Positions 8,234-17,005 of a stretch of 64,000 nucleotides of DNA are shown here, piece after piece. The DNA comes from CAVALG01 sp963630555. Its GTDB lineage: Bacteria > Bacillota > Clostridia > Oscillospirales > Acutalibacteraceae. Every line of letters begins with the position of its first letter. The first letter of the stretch is position 1. The notes below the pieces were generated by a model that was not told where the DNA came from, did not search any database, and saw only the letters and a program-made list of their open reading frames with translations. The translations under genes were made by a program, and so were the position numbers. The stretch spans positions 23,252 through 87,251 of the forward strand of contig CAVGND010000004.1 of assembly GCA_963630555.1 (NCBI GenBank), read 5' to 3'.

Positions 8234-8833
8234 ATGGTAGTAAACAATAACGCAGAAAATGATAACCGGCCGCAAGAAAATCGTTGCGGAATCTTGCCGT
8301 TTTCGGAAGATAAGGGTTTTGAGCATTTGTCGGAAATCTACAAGGATTTTCTCCCGCTTATTAAATCCCGCGTTGCACGTTATTCGGGCGATTCTGCCGA
8401 ATTTGACGATATGGTTCAGGAAGCGTCAATCGGTTTTTTGGAAGCGATCAGGTCATACCGCAAGGAACTTTCCGGTTTTACCGCATTCGCTACACTATGC
8501 ATCGACCGTAAATTGTTTGACTGTTTTAAGCATAATTCGCGCAAGGGTGCTGTTCCTAAACACGGCACCGTTCCGCTTGATACAGTGGCTGACGCCGCAG
8601 TTTGCAACCCGTTTCCGGATAATCCGGAATCCATATTCATAGCGCAGGAGGAGTACAAAAAATATATCGATCTGGCGAAGGGTCGCCTTTCGGATTTGGA
8701 GTTTAATGTGTTCCGACTGTTTATCGGCGGTATGAGTTACCGCGAAATTTCAGGAAAATTAGAGATTGATGAAAAATCAGTAAGCAATGCTATGCAGCGG
8801 GTAAGACTTAAGTTAAAGAAAAAACCCGTTTAA
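8234..8833 (+). CDS. sigH: RNA polymerase sigma factor, SigH-like (sporulation/stationary phase)
   Basis: A 199-residue sigma-70 family protein with region 2 (LIKSRVARYSGDSAEFDDMV, then QEASIGFLEAIRSYRK, about 45-85) and region 4 (RLSDLEFNVFRLFIGGMSYR onward, with the helix-turn-helix ending EKSVSNAMQRVRLKLKK). It lacks region 1.1, region 3 is short, and the size and region 4 resemble SigH (Spo0H), which in spore formers drives early sporulation genes such as spoIIA. The N-terminal 30 residues are poorly conserved. It is read from a perfect sigma-A promoter 28 bp upstream; the ribosome site is a weak GGTGGGTG. Assignment to SigH rather than another ECF-size factor is probable because the rest of the sporulation cascade is in this window. 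Confidence 0.8.
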   Translation: MVVNNNAENDNRPQENRCGILPFSEDKGFEHLSEIYKDFLPLIKSRVARYSGDSAEFDDMVQEASIGFLEAIRSYRKELSGFTAFATLCIDRKLFDCFKHNSRKGAVPKHGTVPLDTVADAAVCNPFPDNPESIFIAQEEYKKYIDLAKGRLSDLEFNVFRLFIGGMSYREISGKLEIDEKSVSNAMQRVRLKLKKKPV

Positions 8834-8921
8834 AAACCGTTTAATTCGGATACTCATATGTCCGTTTTAATAAAAGCCCGTATCGGGCAAAACCTAATCA
8901 AATCAAGAGAGGTATAAGGAA

Positions 8922-9200
8922 ATGTTCGAAGACAAGACATTAGTATGCAAGGATTGCGGTCAGGAATTTGTGTTTACCGCAGGTGAACAGGAGTTCTACC
9001 AGGAAAAAGGCTTCGTTAACGAGCCCCAGCGCTGCAAGGCTTGCAGAGATGCGCGCAAAAACGCAAGCAGAGGCCCGAGAGAAATGCACGAAGCAGTCTG
9101 TGCCGCTTGCGGTGGGGTAGCGAAAGTTCCTTTCGTTCCGCGTGACGATCGCAATGTATATTGCAGCGAATGCTTCGCAAAGATGAAAGAAGAAGCATAA
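8922..9200 (+). CDS. Small zinc-ribbon protein (probable zinc-binding domain)
   Basis: A 92-residue cytoplasmic protein with two zinc-ribbon halves: CKDCGQEF (residues 9-16) with CKACRDAR, and CAACGGVAKVPF with CSECFAK. This is the CxxC-CxxC arrangement of the PF13451-type zinc-binding family frequent in Clostridia; function unknown. The first ribbon precedes EFYQEKGFVNEPQRCKACR, which is highly characteristic. An AGAGAGG ribosome site precedes ATG 8922. An 89-bp gap after the sigma factor contains a small GCCCG/CGGGC hairpin (8876-8888), and a strong terminator follows the gene. Confidence 0.88.
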   Translation: MFEDKTLVCKDCGQEFVFTAGEQEFYQEKGFVNEPQRCKACRDARKNASRGPREMHEAVCAACGGVAKVPFVPRDDRNVYCSECFAKMKEEA

Positions 9201-9217
9201 GCTTTTACTTAAATCTT

Positions 9218-9245
9218 ACCGCCGTGCAGCAGCACGGCGGTTTTT
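9218..9245 (+). terminator. Rho-independent terminator after the zinc-ribbon gene
   Basis: Perfect 10-bp stem ACCGCCGTGC (9218-9227) / GCACGGCGGT (9232-9241), 4-base loop, followed by a T run to 9245. Confidence 0.92.
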
Positions 9246-9250
9246 CATAC

Positions 9251-9898
9251 TTAAATATCGTTCTTCAGCGGTTGGTCAGCCGTACGGTTTTGCCCCTCCC
9301 CTACCTCGCTGTGATCCGCTATATGTCTTTCTATGGCGGTAAGCGAAATGGCAAGGCATCCGAATGCAAATGAATATTTTTTCTCAAAAATATATAAAAC
9401 AGCCGAACAAACGGCAAAAATTGCAAATGCAACTATGCTGCGCCGCCTGTTGGGTGAAACTTTTACGACGGTAGAAAACAGAACATAAATTACGGCAAGC
9501 AAAATAAGTCCCATAGCATCCTTAACCGCCAAAGCAATCAGGACACCGAAAGAAGTCGCAATGCACTTACCGCCGCGGAAACGGTTAAACGGGGCTACCG
9601 CATGTCCCATTACCGGTGCGGTCATTATAACCGAAAAGATAATGTCGGCGGTGTCTACCATGTTTTCGGCAAGAAATACCGGAAAAAAGCCCTTTGCCAT
9701 ATCAAGCAGCAGACACAGCATACCGATAATTATTCCGCAATTCTTAAAAACATTTGCAGCGCCCGGATTCCCGTCATTAGAATTCCTACAAATATCTTTT
9801 TTAAAAATTGCAAGCGGAATTATGCGGCTGAACATAATACTTCCCGAAACAAATCCGAATACCGTAAGTAAAAAACCTCTAAACAAATCACCGTTCAA
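9251..9898 (-). CDS. plsY: Glycerol-3-phosphate acyltransferase PlsY-like
   Basis: Membrane acyltransferase that uses acyl-phosphate to acylate glycerol-3-phosphate at the start of phospholipid synthesis. Three PlsY motifs are visible: GSIMFSRIIP near residue 19, DGNPGAANVF near 42, and GHAVAPFNRFRGGKCIATSFG near 98, with about five to six hydrophobic helices. At 215 residues it is slightly longer than usual; the last 40 residues are hydrophilic and not conserved. The motifs deviate slightly from canonical PlsY (for example SR in place of the usual AY in motif 1), so it may be a paralogue. Its start overlaps the end of the upstream glycosyltransferase by 11 bp, which suggests a lipid/glycolipid operon. 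Confidence 0.82.
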   Translation of the reverse strand: MNGDLFRGFLLTVFGFVSGSIMFSRIIPLAIFKKDICRNSNDGNPGAANVFKNCGIIIGMLCLLLDMAKGFFPVFLAENMVDTADIIFSVIMTAPVMGHAVAPFNRFRGGKCIATSFGVLIALAVKDAMGLILLAVIYVLFSTVVKVSPNRRRSIVAFAIFAVCSAVLYIFEKKYSFAFGCLAISLTAIERHIADHSEVGEGQNRTADQPLKNDI

Positions 9899-11000
9899 AG
9901 TTCAACACCCTTTCAACAATATCTGCGGCAGCATCAGGGTAAATTTCACGCTTTTGTGCAGCAATCATATCAAATTTCTTTTGCGGGTCGTTCATAAGTT
10001 TGGCAGCAAGCATCGCCGCTTTTTGCGGTGCAGATGCTTTTACAGACATACCGTGCGAGGCAAAAAAATCAGCATTGTGGCTTTCACACCCCGGAATAGT
10101 AACATAGTGGACAATCGGCACAAGCGACACCGCAGCTTCGGTGCTTGAAAGCCCGCCGGGTTTGGTTATAAGCACGTCAGCCGCATTCATATATTTATTC
10201 ACATCTTTTGTGAACCCAACGGTTCCGAACCGCGGATTTTTGCTGTATTTTTTATTAAGTTTCGCATTCAGTTTATCATTTTTACCCGTAAGTACACGCA
10301 CGCCTGAACCTGAAGTATCATATTTAAAAATACCGTCGCATATCTGCGAAATATTTCCGCAGCCGACGCCGCCTGTCATTATAATATAGTACCTGACATC
10401 GGGATTAAGTCCCAATTCCAACTTCGACTCCCGCTTTTCGGTTTTTTGCAAAAATCGTGCGGCAACAGGTATACCCGTAACTGTTATACGCTCTCTCGGT
10501 ATTCCTTTTTTAACCGTTTCATCTATAATATCGGCATGAGGAATAAACGCCGCGTCAACATACGGCTCAGCAAAAAACGGTATGCAGGTATAGTCGGTGA
10601 GTACCGAAAAGGTAGGTGCGCTGCAGCCGAATTTTCGGCGTACGGCATCCATTGCCTCAAGCCCGTACAAATGCGTACCCACGACTGCGTCAAACTTTTC
10701 TTTTTCAATATATTCAAACAACCTTTTCGCATACAGAGAATTTGCAAATCTGACAGGTGAATGTTTGAATGTATTGCTGTAAAATTCACCGAAATTGTAT
10801 ACCGCGCCGAACACTTTAGGCGCTTTTTTTATGGTTGAATTATATAATTCACACACATTTTTGGAGGCACGGTCACCCGCAAAAGAAACAGGGTCGCATA
10901 TTTCGCTGTATGCGCCGGCAGCGAAAAACGCCTCATTAAGCGCAAGTGCTGCGCTGTTATGCCCCTCCCCGGTTTTACAACTAAGCAACAATACTCTCAT
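9888..11000 (-). CDS. MGDG synthase-type glycosyltransferase (diacylglycerol glucosyltransferase-like)
   Basis: GT28/MGDG-synthase family protein of about 370 residues, related to UgtP/YpfP and to MurG-like enzymes, which transfer a sugar from a UDP donor to diacylglycerol at the inner membrane face. The N-terminal VLLLSCKTGEGHNSAA is the family hallmark. FSVLTDYTCIPFF, IMTGGVGCGN and the donor-binding ADVLITKPGGLSSTEA follow. The start is set at ATG 11000 (7 bases after GGAGG); a tandem ATG at 11003 is equally possible. A much longer in-frame extension to 11150 has no homology and no ribosome site. It overlaps plsY. Upstream, an 8-bp perfect inverted repeat (11032-11039 / 11071-11078) lies in the leader. 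Confidence 0.85.
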   Translation of the reverse strand: MRVLLLSCKTGEGHNSAALALNEAFFAAGAYSEICDPVSFAGDRASKNVCELYNSTIKKAPKVFGAVYNFGEFYSNTFKHSPVRFANSLYAKRLFEYIEKEKFDAVVGTHLYGLEAMDAVRRKFGCSAPTFSVLTDYTCIPFFAEPYVDAAFIPHADIIDETVKKGIPRERITVTGIPVAARFLQKTEKRESKLELGLNPDVRYYIIMTGGVGCGNISQICDGIFKYDTSGSGVRVLTGKNDKLNAKLNKKYSKNPRFGTVGFTKDVNKYMNAADVLITKPGGLSSTEAAVSLVPIVHYVTIPGCESHNADFFASHGMSVKASAPQKAAMLAAKLMNDPQKKFDMIAAQKREIYPDAAADIVERVLNFER

Positions 11001-11268
11001 CATATGCCCTCCGTATCTTTTATCGGGCCGGGCGGAGTTGATCCCGTCACGCCCAATCTGAGAAAAGCCGAACTCCGCACGGTTTTGCCCACCGCATTTT
11101 CCCATCGGCTTTGCACTCATTTTTGAAATACCCGCAAATTCCTGCCGCACCGAAAGAAAAACCCGACGGCAAAATCTATAGAACCTTAGAACCTTACAAG
11201 CAGTATATTATAACGACAATAAAAAATCAAAGGGCAAATTATCCGTTTTGCCTGACTTATGAAATAAA

Positions 11269-11324
11269 GCAGCCGTTTGCTGCATAAAAAACGGATGCAA
11301 TCATAAATAAATTGCAACCGTTTT
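11269..11324 (-). terminator. Tandem hairpins, terminator of the DegV gene
   Basis: On the minus strand the main stem pairs AAAACGG-x-TGCAAT (11288-11301) with ATTGCA-x-CCGTTTT (11311-11324), with one mismatch, and runs into a T tract. A second hairpin GCAGC/GCTGC (11269-11283) follows directly. The remaining 11001-11332 region contains no gene. Confidence 0.75.
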
Positions 11325-11332
11325 CACTGTTA

Positions 11333-12220
11333 TTAATCTTTTCTTTCATCGCCCCAAAAATAAAGCGCTACCGTTCCGGGTCCCGAATGGCAACCAATAG
11401 TTGTACCTATATTCCAAACCTTAACCTCGCCGTTAAGATTCGGGAATTTATGTTCTACCATTTTTTTAAGTTCCAGGGCGTCTTCGGGACAATCTGAATG
11501 TGAAATGAAGCATTTGCCGCTGTAATTAATACCGTTTTCGGCATGAACTTCCATCATTTCAAGAGTACGGCGGCGAGCCGCTATCCTACCCCTTAATTTT
11601 TCACGGGGAATCAATCTCCCTTTAAAATCCATATTAAGCAACGGGCAAATCTTTAAAAGCGTGCCGAAAAGACCGGCGGTTTTTGAAACGCGACCGCCTT
11701 TAATGTAGAATGTAAGATCGGTTGAGAAAAACCAGTGGTGCATGCGCAATCTGTTTTCCTCGATCCAAATGAAACTTTCATCAATCGTTTTTCCGGCGTC
11801 ACGCATATCGGCAAGCGTTTCCATTATAAGTCCGCTGCCCGACGAAGCACCGAGCGAGTCAACTATTAAAAGTTTACGGTCGGGAAATTCTTCGGAAATC
11901 ATATCTTTTGCAATCATAGCCGAATTATATGTACCCGAAAGTCCGGTTGAAAGGGTTATATGCAAAATATCCTGACCGGTCGCTAAAAGTCTGCGGAAAT
12001 ATTCGACATACGCTTCAACATTAACCTGTGCGGTTTTTGTATCGCTCCCGTTTCGCATAGCGTTGTAAAAATCTTTATACGGAAACGATTTGCCGAGATC
12101 ATCGGCATATTCTTTGCCGTCAACATAAAAGTTGAACGGCAGATATTTTATATTCCGTTCTTGCAAATGTGACTCATCAAGGTCAACGGTTGAACAACAA
12201 CTTAAAATATAATTACTCAC
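11333..12220 (-). CDS. DegV family fatty-acid-binding protein (FakB-like)
   Basis: A 295-residue DegV/FakB-fold protein. FakB proteins hold a fatty acid for phosphorylation by FakA, giving acyl-phosphate for PlsX/PlsY-dependent lipid synthesis. Visible: N-terminal ILSCCSTVDLDESHL (in DegV proteins the start is usually TDSTxDL), the ligand loop LHITLSTGLSGTYNSA near 88, VDSLGASSGSGLI near 120 and the late IGCHSGPGTVALYFWG, which carries the conserved His and Gly. The start is GTG 12220, 7 bases after GGAGG. A FakA-type kinase is encoded at 30923-32584 and PlsY at 9251-9898, so the acyl-phosphate route is well represented in this window. The ligand itself is inferred. Confidence 0.9.
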   Translation of the reverse strand: MSNYILSCCSTVDLDESHLQERNIKYLPFNFYVDGKEYADDLGKSFPYKDFYNAMRNGSDTKTAQVNVEAYVEYFRRLLATGQDILHITLSTGLSGTYNSAMIAKDMISEEFPDRKLLIVDSLGASSGSGLIMETLADMRDAGKTIDESFIWIEENRLRMHHWFFSTDLTFYIKGGRVSKTAGLFGTLLKICPLLNMDFKGRLIPREKLRGRIAARRRTLEMMEVHAENGINYSGKCFISHSDCPEDALELKKMVEHKFPNLNGEVKVWNIGTTIGCHSGPGTVALYFWGDERKD

Positions 12221-12414
12221 AATGATACCTCCGTTTAAAAAATACCCGAACTTCGCCGAGCGATATCAATAATATCATACACCGTTGACGCTGATTTTGT
12301 CTACCTACTTAAATCATTTGCTTTTCTACGCAATTTTTGCCCGCCGTAGAGTCTCGGATTTTAAAATCTACCACAGGTAGAATTGCAGCATTCCGGCATT
12401 TTTCGGCTTTTTCC

Positions 12415-12444
12415 TTGACTTAACACCTAATTTTGTAGTATGAT
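12415..12444 (+). promoter_or_regulatory. Sigma-A promoter of the topoisomerase pair
   Basis: TTGACT (12415-12420), 18 bp, TATGAT (12439-12444), about 110 bases ahead of the first topoisomerase gene. The 333-bp intergenic region 12221-12553 also contains a hairpin TCTACC-ACA-GGTAGA (12367-12381) just before the promoter and otherwise no feature. Confidence 0.7.
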
Positions 12445-12553
12445 AACATAGTATATAATTTGGGTTGAGTGTGCTGTTTTAAAAAACCGACACGCCTCGC
12501 AAGTCGGGCTGCAAATTAAATTTAAAATATACAACAATTAAAGGAATTTAAAA

Positions 12554-14530
12554 ATGGCTAAAAAGACAGAATACAATAACGAAAGTATTACATCCCTTAA
12601 AGGTGCCGACAGGGTACGCAAGCGCCCTGCGGTTATTTTCGGGTCGGACGGTATTGACGGGTGCGAACATTCGGTTTTTGAAATAATATCGAATTCAATA
12701 GACGAAGCACGCGAGGGATACGGAAAAAAGATAATAATAACCCGCTATGCCGACCGTTCGATTGAAGTTCAGGATTTCGGGCGCGGCGCCCCGGTTGACT
12801 TCAATACCAAAGAAAATTGCTATAACTGGGAACTCTTGTATTGCGAAATGTACGCAGGCGGAAAGTACAATACAAACGGCGGCGAAAACTATGAGTTTTC
12901 GCTGGGGCTTAACGGACTCGGTTTGTGTTCAACACAGTACTCCTCGGAATATATGGATGTTGAGATTAAGCGCGACGGCTATAAATTCACCCTGCACTTT
13001 GAAAAAGGCGAAAATGTCGGCGGACTGAAAAAAGAGCCTTATTCGGGAAAGGACACGGGTACACGCACGCGTTGGAAACCGGATATAAATGTTTTTACCG
13101 ATATTGACATACCGCTTGATTATTATATTGACGCCATTAAGCGCCAGGCGGTAGTCAATGACGGTTTGCTGTTTGTTTTGCGCGACCAGATAAACAATAA
13201 GTTTGAAACCTACGAATTTAAGTATGATAACGGCATTAAAGATTATGTTGAAGAAATTGTAGGCGAAAACGCACTTACCGAACCGCAGTTATGGGAAACC
13301 GAATGTCGCGGGCGTGACCGTGAAGACAAGCCTGAATACAAATTGAAAATGAAAGTGGCTGTTTCTTTTTCAAATAAGGTTACGCTTAAAGAATATTACC
13401 ACAATTCAAGTTGGCTTGAACACGGGGGCGCACCCGAAAAGGCGGTGCGTAACGCTTTTGTGTACCAAATCGATAATTATCTTAAACAAAACGGAAAATA
13501 TCAAAAAAACGAAAGCAAGATATCTTTTGCCGATGTTGAGGAATCTCTTGTTTTATGCATATCCTCCTTTTCAACCCAAACATCTTACGCCAACCAGACA
13601 AAAAAGGCTATAACGAATAAATTTATATGTGACGCGATGACCGAATTTCTGCGTCGCCAACTTGAAATTTATTTCATTGAAAACAAGGCGGACGCCGACC
13701 GCATTGCGGAGCAGGTGCTTATAAACAAGCGCAGCCGCGAGAAAAGCGAAAAAGAACGCCTTAATTTAAAAAAGACCCTTTCGAGCAATAATAATTTAGC
13801 CGACAGGGTGCAGAAATTTGTTGACTGCCGCAGCCGTGACGTCGGCGAGCGCGAACTGTTTATTGTTGAGGGTGATTCGGCTCTCGGCTCCTGTAAACTG
13901 GCGCGTGATTCACAGTTTCAGGCAATAATGCCCGTAAGGGGTAAGATTCTTAACTGTCTGAAGGCCGAATACGGCAGGATATTCAAAAGCGATATCATCA
14001 CCGACCTTGTAAAAGTATTGGGTTGCGGAGTTGAAGTAAGCACAAAAAGCAAGGATATGTCAACCTTTAATATTGACAATCTGCGCTGGAACAAGGTAAT
14101 AATCTGTACCGATGCCGATTATGACGGTTTTCAGATACGCACTCTGATTCTTACAATGATATACCGCCTTATGCCCACACTGATAACCGAGGGCAAGGTC
14201 TACATTGCGGAAACCCCGCTTTACGAAATCAACACAAAAGAGATGCCCTATTTTGCGTATGACGAAAATGAAAAAAACGAGATACTTAAAAAAATCGAAG
14301 GGCAAAAATACAAAATAAACCGTTCAAAAGGACTTGGCGAAAACCAACCCGAAATGATGAGTCTTACCACCATGAACCCGTCAACACGGCGGCTTATAAA
14401 AATAATGCCCGAGGATGCCGAAAGCACCGCACAGATGTTCAATGTCCTGCTGGGGGACGACCTTCAGGGACGAAAAGATTTTGTTTCGGAAAACGGGTAT
14501 AAATACATTGATGAGATTGATGTAAGCTGA
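12554..14530 (+). CDS. parE: Type IIA topoisomerase subunit B, divergent ParE/GyrB-like
   Basis: ATPase subunit of a type IIA topoisomerase. The 658-residue product has the GHKL ATPase domain (NSIDEA near residue 48; DFGRGAPVD; GLNGLG), transducer, and TOPRIM domain with FIVEGDSALGS, then PVRGKILN and TDADYDGFQIRTL. It is clearly divergent: canonical enzymes read DNGRGIPVD, GGLHGVG, TDADVDGAHIRTL and KGLGEM, whereas here they are DFGRGAPVD, LGLNGLG, TDADYDGFQ and KGLGEN. Length fits ParE-type subunits rather than long GyrB. It is followed by its A-subunit partner 47 bp downstream. Probably a Clostridia paralogue or topoisomerase IV; canonical gyrase must be elsewhere in the genome. Confidence 0.85.
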   Translation: MAKKTEYNNESITSLKGADRVRKRPAVIFGSDGIDGCEHSVFEIISNSIDEAREGYGKKIIITRYADRSIEVQDFGRGAPVDFNTKENCYNWELLYCEMYAGGKYNTNGGENYEFSLGLNGLGLCSTQYSSEYMDVEIKRDGYKFTLHFEKGENVGGLKKEPYSGKDTGTRTRWKPDINVFTDIDIPLDYYIDAIKRQAVVNDGLLFVLRDQINNKFETYEFKYDNGIKDYVEEIVGENALTEPQLWETECRGRDREDKPEYKLKMKVAVSFSNKVTLKEYYHNSSWLEHGGAPEKAVRNAFVYQIDNYLKQNGKYQKNESKISFADVEESLVLCISSFSTQTSYANQTKKAITNKFICDAMTEFLRRQLEIYFIENKADADRIAEQVLINKRSREKSEKERLNLKKTLSSNNNLADRVQKFVDCRSRDVGERELFIVEGDSALGSCKLARDSQFQAIMPVRGKILNCLKAEYGRIFKSDIITDLVKVLGCGVEVSTKSKDMSTFNIDNLRWNKVIICTDADYDGFQIRTLILTMIYRLMPTLITEGKVYIAETPLYEINTKEMPYFAYDENEKNEILKKIEGQKYKINRSKGLGENQPEMMSLTTMNPSTRRLIKIMPEDAESTAQMFNVLLGDDLQGRKDFVSENGYKYIDEIDVS

Positions 14531-14577
14531 TAGAATTCCGAAAAGATAAAATCAGTATAATTTAAAGGAGGGGCGTT

Positions 14578-16815
14578 ATGGCTCCGAGAAAAAAGAAACA
14601 GGAGAAAATTGCGGCGGCAGCGCCCGCAAAAGCGTATATTTACGGCGCAGGCGACGTTGTTGAACAAGGAATAACACGCACGCTTGAAACAAACTATATG
14701 CCATACGCAATGAGCGTTATAGTTTCGCGCGCGATACCGGAAATTGACGGCTTTAAACCGTCCCACAGAAAACTGCTTTATATGATGTACACTATGGGAC
14801 TTTTGGGCGGCCAACTTACAAAGTCCGCTAACATAGTGGGTGCGACAATGAAACTCAATCCGCACGGCGACGCGGCGATATACGAAACAATGGTACGCCT
14901 TTCAGAGGGTAATGAAGCGCTTCTGCACCCGTATGTTGAGTCAAAAGGTTCGTTCGGTAAAGCATATTCGCGCGATATGGCATATGCCGCGGCAAGATAT
15001 ACCGAGGCGCGGCTTGCAAAAATTTCCGCCGAACTTTTTAAAGATATTGACAAAGATACGGTCGATATGGTGGATAACTATGATGCCTCCATGCTTGAGC
15101 CTACCCTGCTCCCCGTTACATTCCCTTCGGTGTTAGTCAACGCCAACACGGGAATTGCGGTAAGTATGGCAAGTTCCATATGTCCGTTCAACCTGCGCGA
15201 GGTATGCGAAACCGCAGCGGCATATATAAAAGACCCCGATGTGCAGATATCGGATACGCTTTTGGCACCCGACTTCCCCGGCGGCGGAAAATTGCTCTAT
15301 AACCGCGCCGAACTTGAAAAAATTTATGAAACGGGGCGCGGCAGTTTTAAGGTGCGGGGCGTTTACAATTATGATAAATCCGCAAACTGTATTGATATTA
15401 CCCAAATTCCGCCCACAACGACAATTGAACAGATTGTCGAAAAGGTTATCGAACTTGTTAAAGCCAAAAAGATAACCGAAATAAACGATATACGCGACGA
15501 AACTGACCTTAAAGGTCTTAAAATAACAGTTGATCTTAAACGCGGTGCCGATCCGGAAAAAGTTATCCAGAAACTTTTCCGTATGACCTCGCTGCAGGAC
15601 AGTTTTTCGTGCAACTTCAATATTTTAATAGCCGGCTCACCTATGGTTATGGGCGTACGCAAAATACTTGAGGAATGGACTGCCTTCAGAGTCGGATGCG
15701 TTAAACGCAGAATTTATTTCAACCTGCAAAAAGCCAGGCAAAAGTATCACCTTTTAAAGGGTCTTTCAAAAATACTTTTAGATATTGACAAAGCAATAAA
15801 AATCGTGCGGGAAACCGCCGAAGAAAAAGAGGTTGTGCCAAACCTTATGATAGGTTTCGGCATAGACGAAACACAAGCGGAATATGTAGCCGAAATAAAA
15901 CTGCGCCACCTTAACCGCGAATACATTTTAAAACGGACAAGCGAACTCGAAGACCTTGAAAAAACAATTGCGGAACTTGAAGCAACACTTGAATCAAAAA
16001 GAAAAATTTACGGCATAATAATAAAAGAACTCGGCGAAGTCGCCGAAAAATACGGCATGCCGAGAAAGACCGAACTGATAACGCCGGAAGATACGGCGGA
16101 AGAAGAACCGGCGGAAGAGATACCCGATTATCCCGTTAACATTTTCATCACACGCGATGGTTACTTTAAAAAGATAACTCCGCAATCGCTCAGAATGAGC
16201 AGCGAACAGAAGTTAAAGGACGGGGACGCCGTTGAACTGTCGGCAGAAACAACCAACCGTGCGCACCTGCTGTTCTTTACGGATAAACAGGAGGTATACA
16301 AATCACGAGCCTGCGAATTCGGCGATACAAAGGCGAGCGTGCTCGGCGATTATGTGCCCTCAAAACTTGACATCCCGAACGGAGACCGCATCGTTGGCTC
16401 GGTAATAACCTCCGACTATAAAGGTTATCTGCTGTTTTTCTTTACAAACGGCAGGGTGGCAAAAGTGCCGCTTTCGGCTTACGAAACCAAAACTCACCGT
16501 AAAAAACTTATAAACGCATACACCGATAAATTTGAACTTTGCAAAATCATTCACATTCCCGAAGAAACCGACCTTGTTATGCGTTCTTCGGGCGGACGCA
16601 TGCTTATACTTTCAACAGCGGCGATAAATGCAAAATCCACTAAGGATAACGGCGGCGTTGCGGTTATGACCCAGAAAAAAGGTCAGAAATTATTTGACGT
16701 CTGCCCGTACACGGAGGGAATGTTCGCAAAACCGTCGCGTTACCGTACACGCAATCTTCCTGCGGCAGGCGCGCTGCCTTCGGCAGAAGATGCGGGCGAA
16801 CAATTGACATTTTAA
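14578..16815 (+). CDS. parC: Type IIA topoisomerase subunit A, divergent ParC/GyrA-like
   Basis: DNA-cleaving subunit paired with the ATPase subunit upstream. The 745-residue product contains the winged-helix/tower core with catalytic tyrosine Y141 in ARYTEARLAKI, and the gate region NPHGDAAIYETMVR. The residue equivalent to E. coli GyrA Ser83 is Ala99, and Glu103 stands at the Asp87 position, which bears on quinolone sensitivity. A shortened C-terminal beta-pinwheel is present, and I see no GyrA box (QRRGGKG), favouring decatenase/topoisomerase IV activity over supercoiling. The N-terminus is a basic tail, MAPRKKKQEK. A strong AAAGGAGGGG ribosome site precedes ATG 14578. No terminator is obvious downstream; two hairpins lie before valS. 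Confidence 0.85.
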   Translation: MAPRKKKQEKIAAAAPAKAYIYGAGDVVEQGITRTLETNYMPYAMSVIVSRAIPEIDGFKPSHRKLLYMMYTMGLLGGQLTKSANIVGATMKLNPHGDAAIYETMVRLSEGNEALLHPYVESKGSFGKAYSRDMAYAAARYTEARLAKISAELFKDIDKDTVDMVDNYDASMLEPTLLPVTFPSVLVNANTGIAVSMASSICPFNLREVCETAAAYIKDPDVQISDTLLAPDFPGGGKLLYNRAELEKIYETGRGSFKVRGVYNYDKSANCIDITQIPPTTTIEQIVEKVIELVKAKKITEINDIRDETDLKGLKITVDLKRGADPEKVIQKLFRMTSLQDSFSCNFNILIAGSPMVMGVRKILEEWTAFRVGCVKRRIYFNLQKARQKYHLLKGLSKILLDIDKAIKIVRETAEEKEVVPNLMIGFGIDETQAEYVAEIKLRHLNREYILKRTSELEDLEKTIAELEATLESKRKIYGIIIKELGEVAEKYGMPRKTELITPEDTAEEEPAEEIPDYPVNIFITRDGYFKKITPQSLRMSSEQKLKDGDAVELSAETTNRAHLLFFTDKQEVYKSRACEFGDTKASVLGDYVPSKLDIPNGDRIVGSVITSDYKGYLLFFFTNGRVAKVPLSAYETKTHRKKLINAYTDKFELCKIIHIPEETDLVMRSSGGRMLILSTAAINAKSTKDNGGVAVMTQKKGQKLFDVCPYTEGMFAKPSRYRTRNLPAAGALPSAEDAGEQLTF

Positions 16816-16838
16816 ACTATGTAGCGATGTACCCACAC

Positions 16839-16909
16839 CGTTCGCCCTTTATTAAGGGCAAACGGCGGCCAGCCAAAAATCGCAAACGCAGGTTTTTACT
16901 GATTGGCTG
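16839..16909 (+). other. Two successive hairpins between parC-like gene and valS
   Basis: Hairpin 1: GCCCTT (16844-16849) / AAGGGC (16854-16859), extended by CGTT/AACG across a mismatch. Hairpin 2: CAGCCA (16870-16875) / TGGCTG (16904-16909). No T tract follows either. T-box hallmarks (AGGGTGGNACCGCG) are absent. May be an imperfect terminator or structured leader of valS; function unknown. Confidence 0.4.
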
Positions 16910-17005
16910 ACAGTAATAGTCTTACCTTAAAACATCATATTATTACATATTTTAAAAATATATTTATTTTTTAACTACCGAATATTTTTTGGAGGAGAGA
17001 GAAAA

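Noticed and set aside
11032..11078. 8-bp perfect inverted repeat (GCGGAGTT/AACTCCGC) in the leader of the glycosyltransferase gene
   Set aside because: The loop is 31 bases and the arms are short; likely chance in the absence of comparative support.
16816..17005. Possible T-box leader for valS
   Set aside because: The conserved T-box core (AGGGTGGNACCGCG) and an antiterminator/terminator pair are not present.
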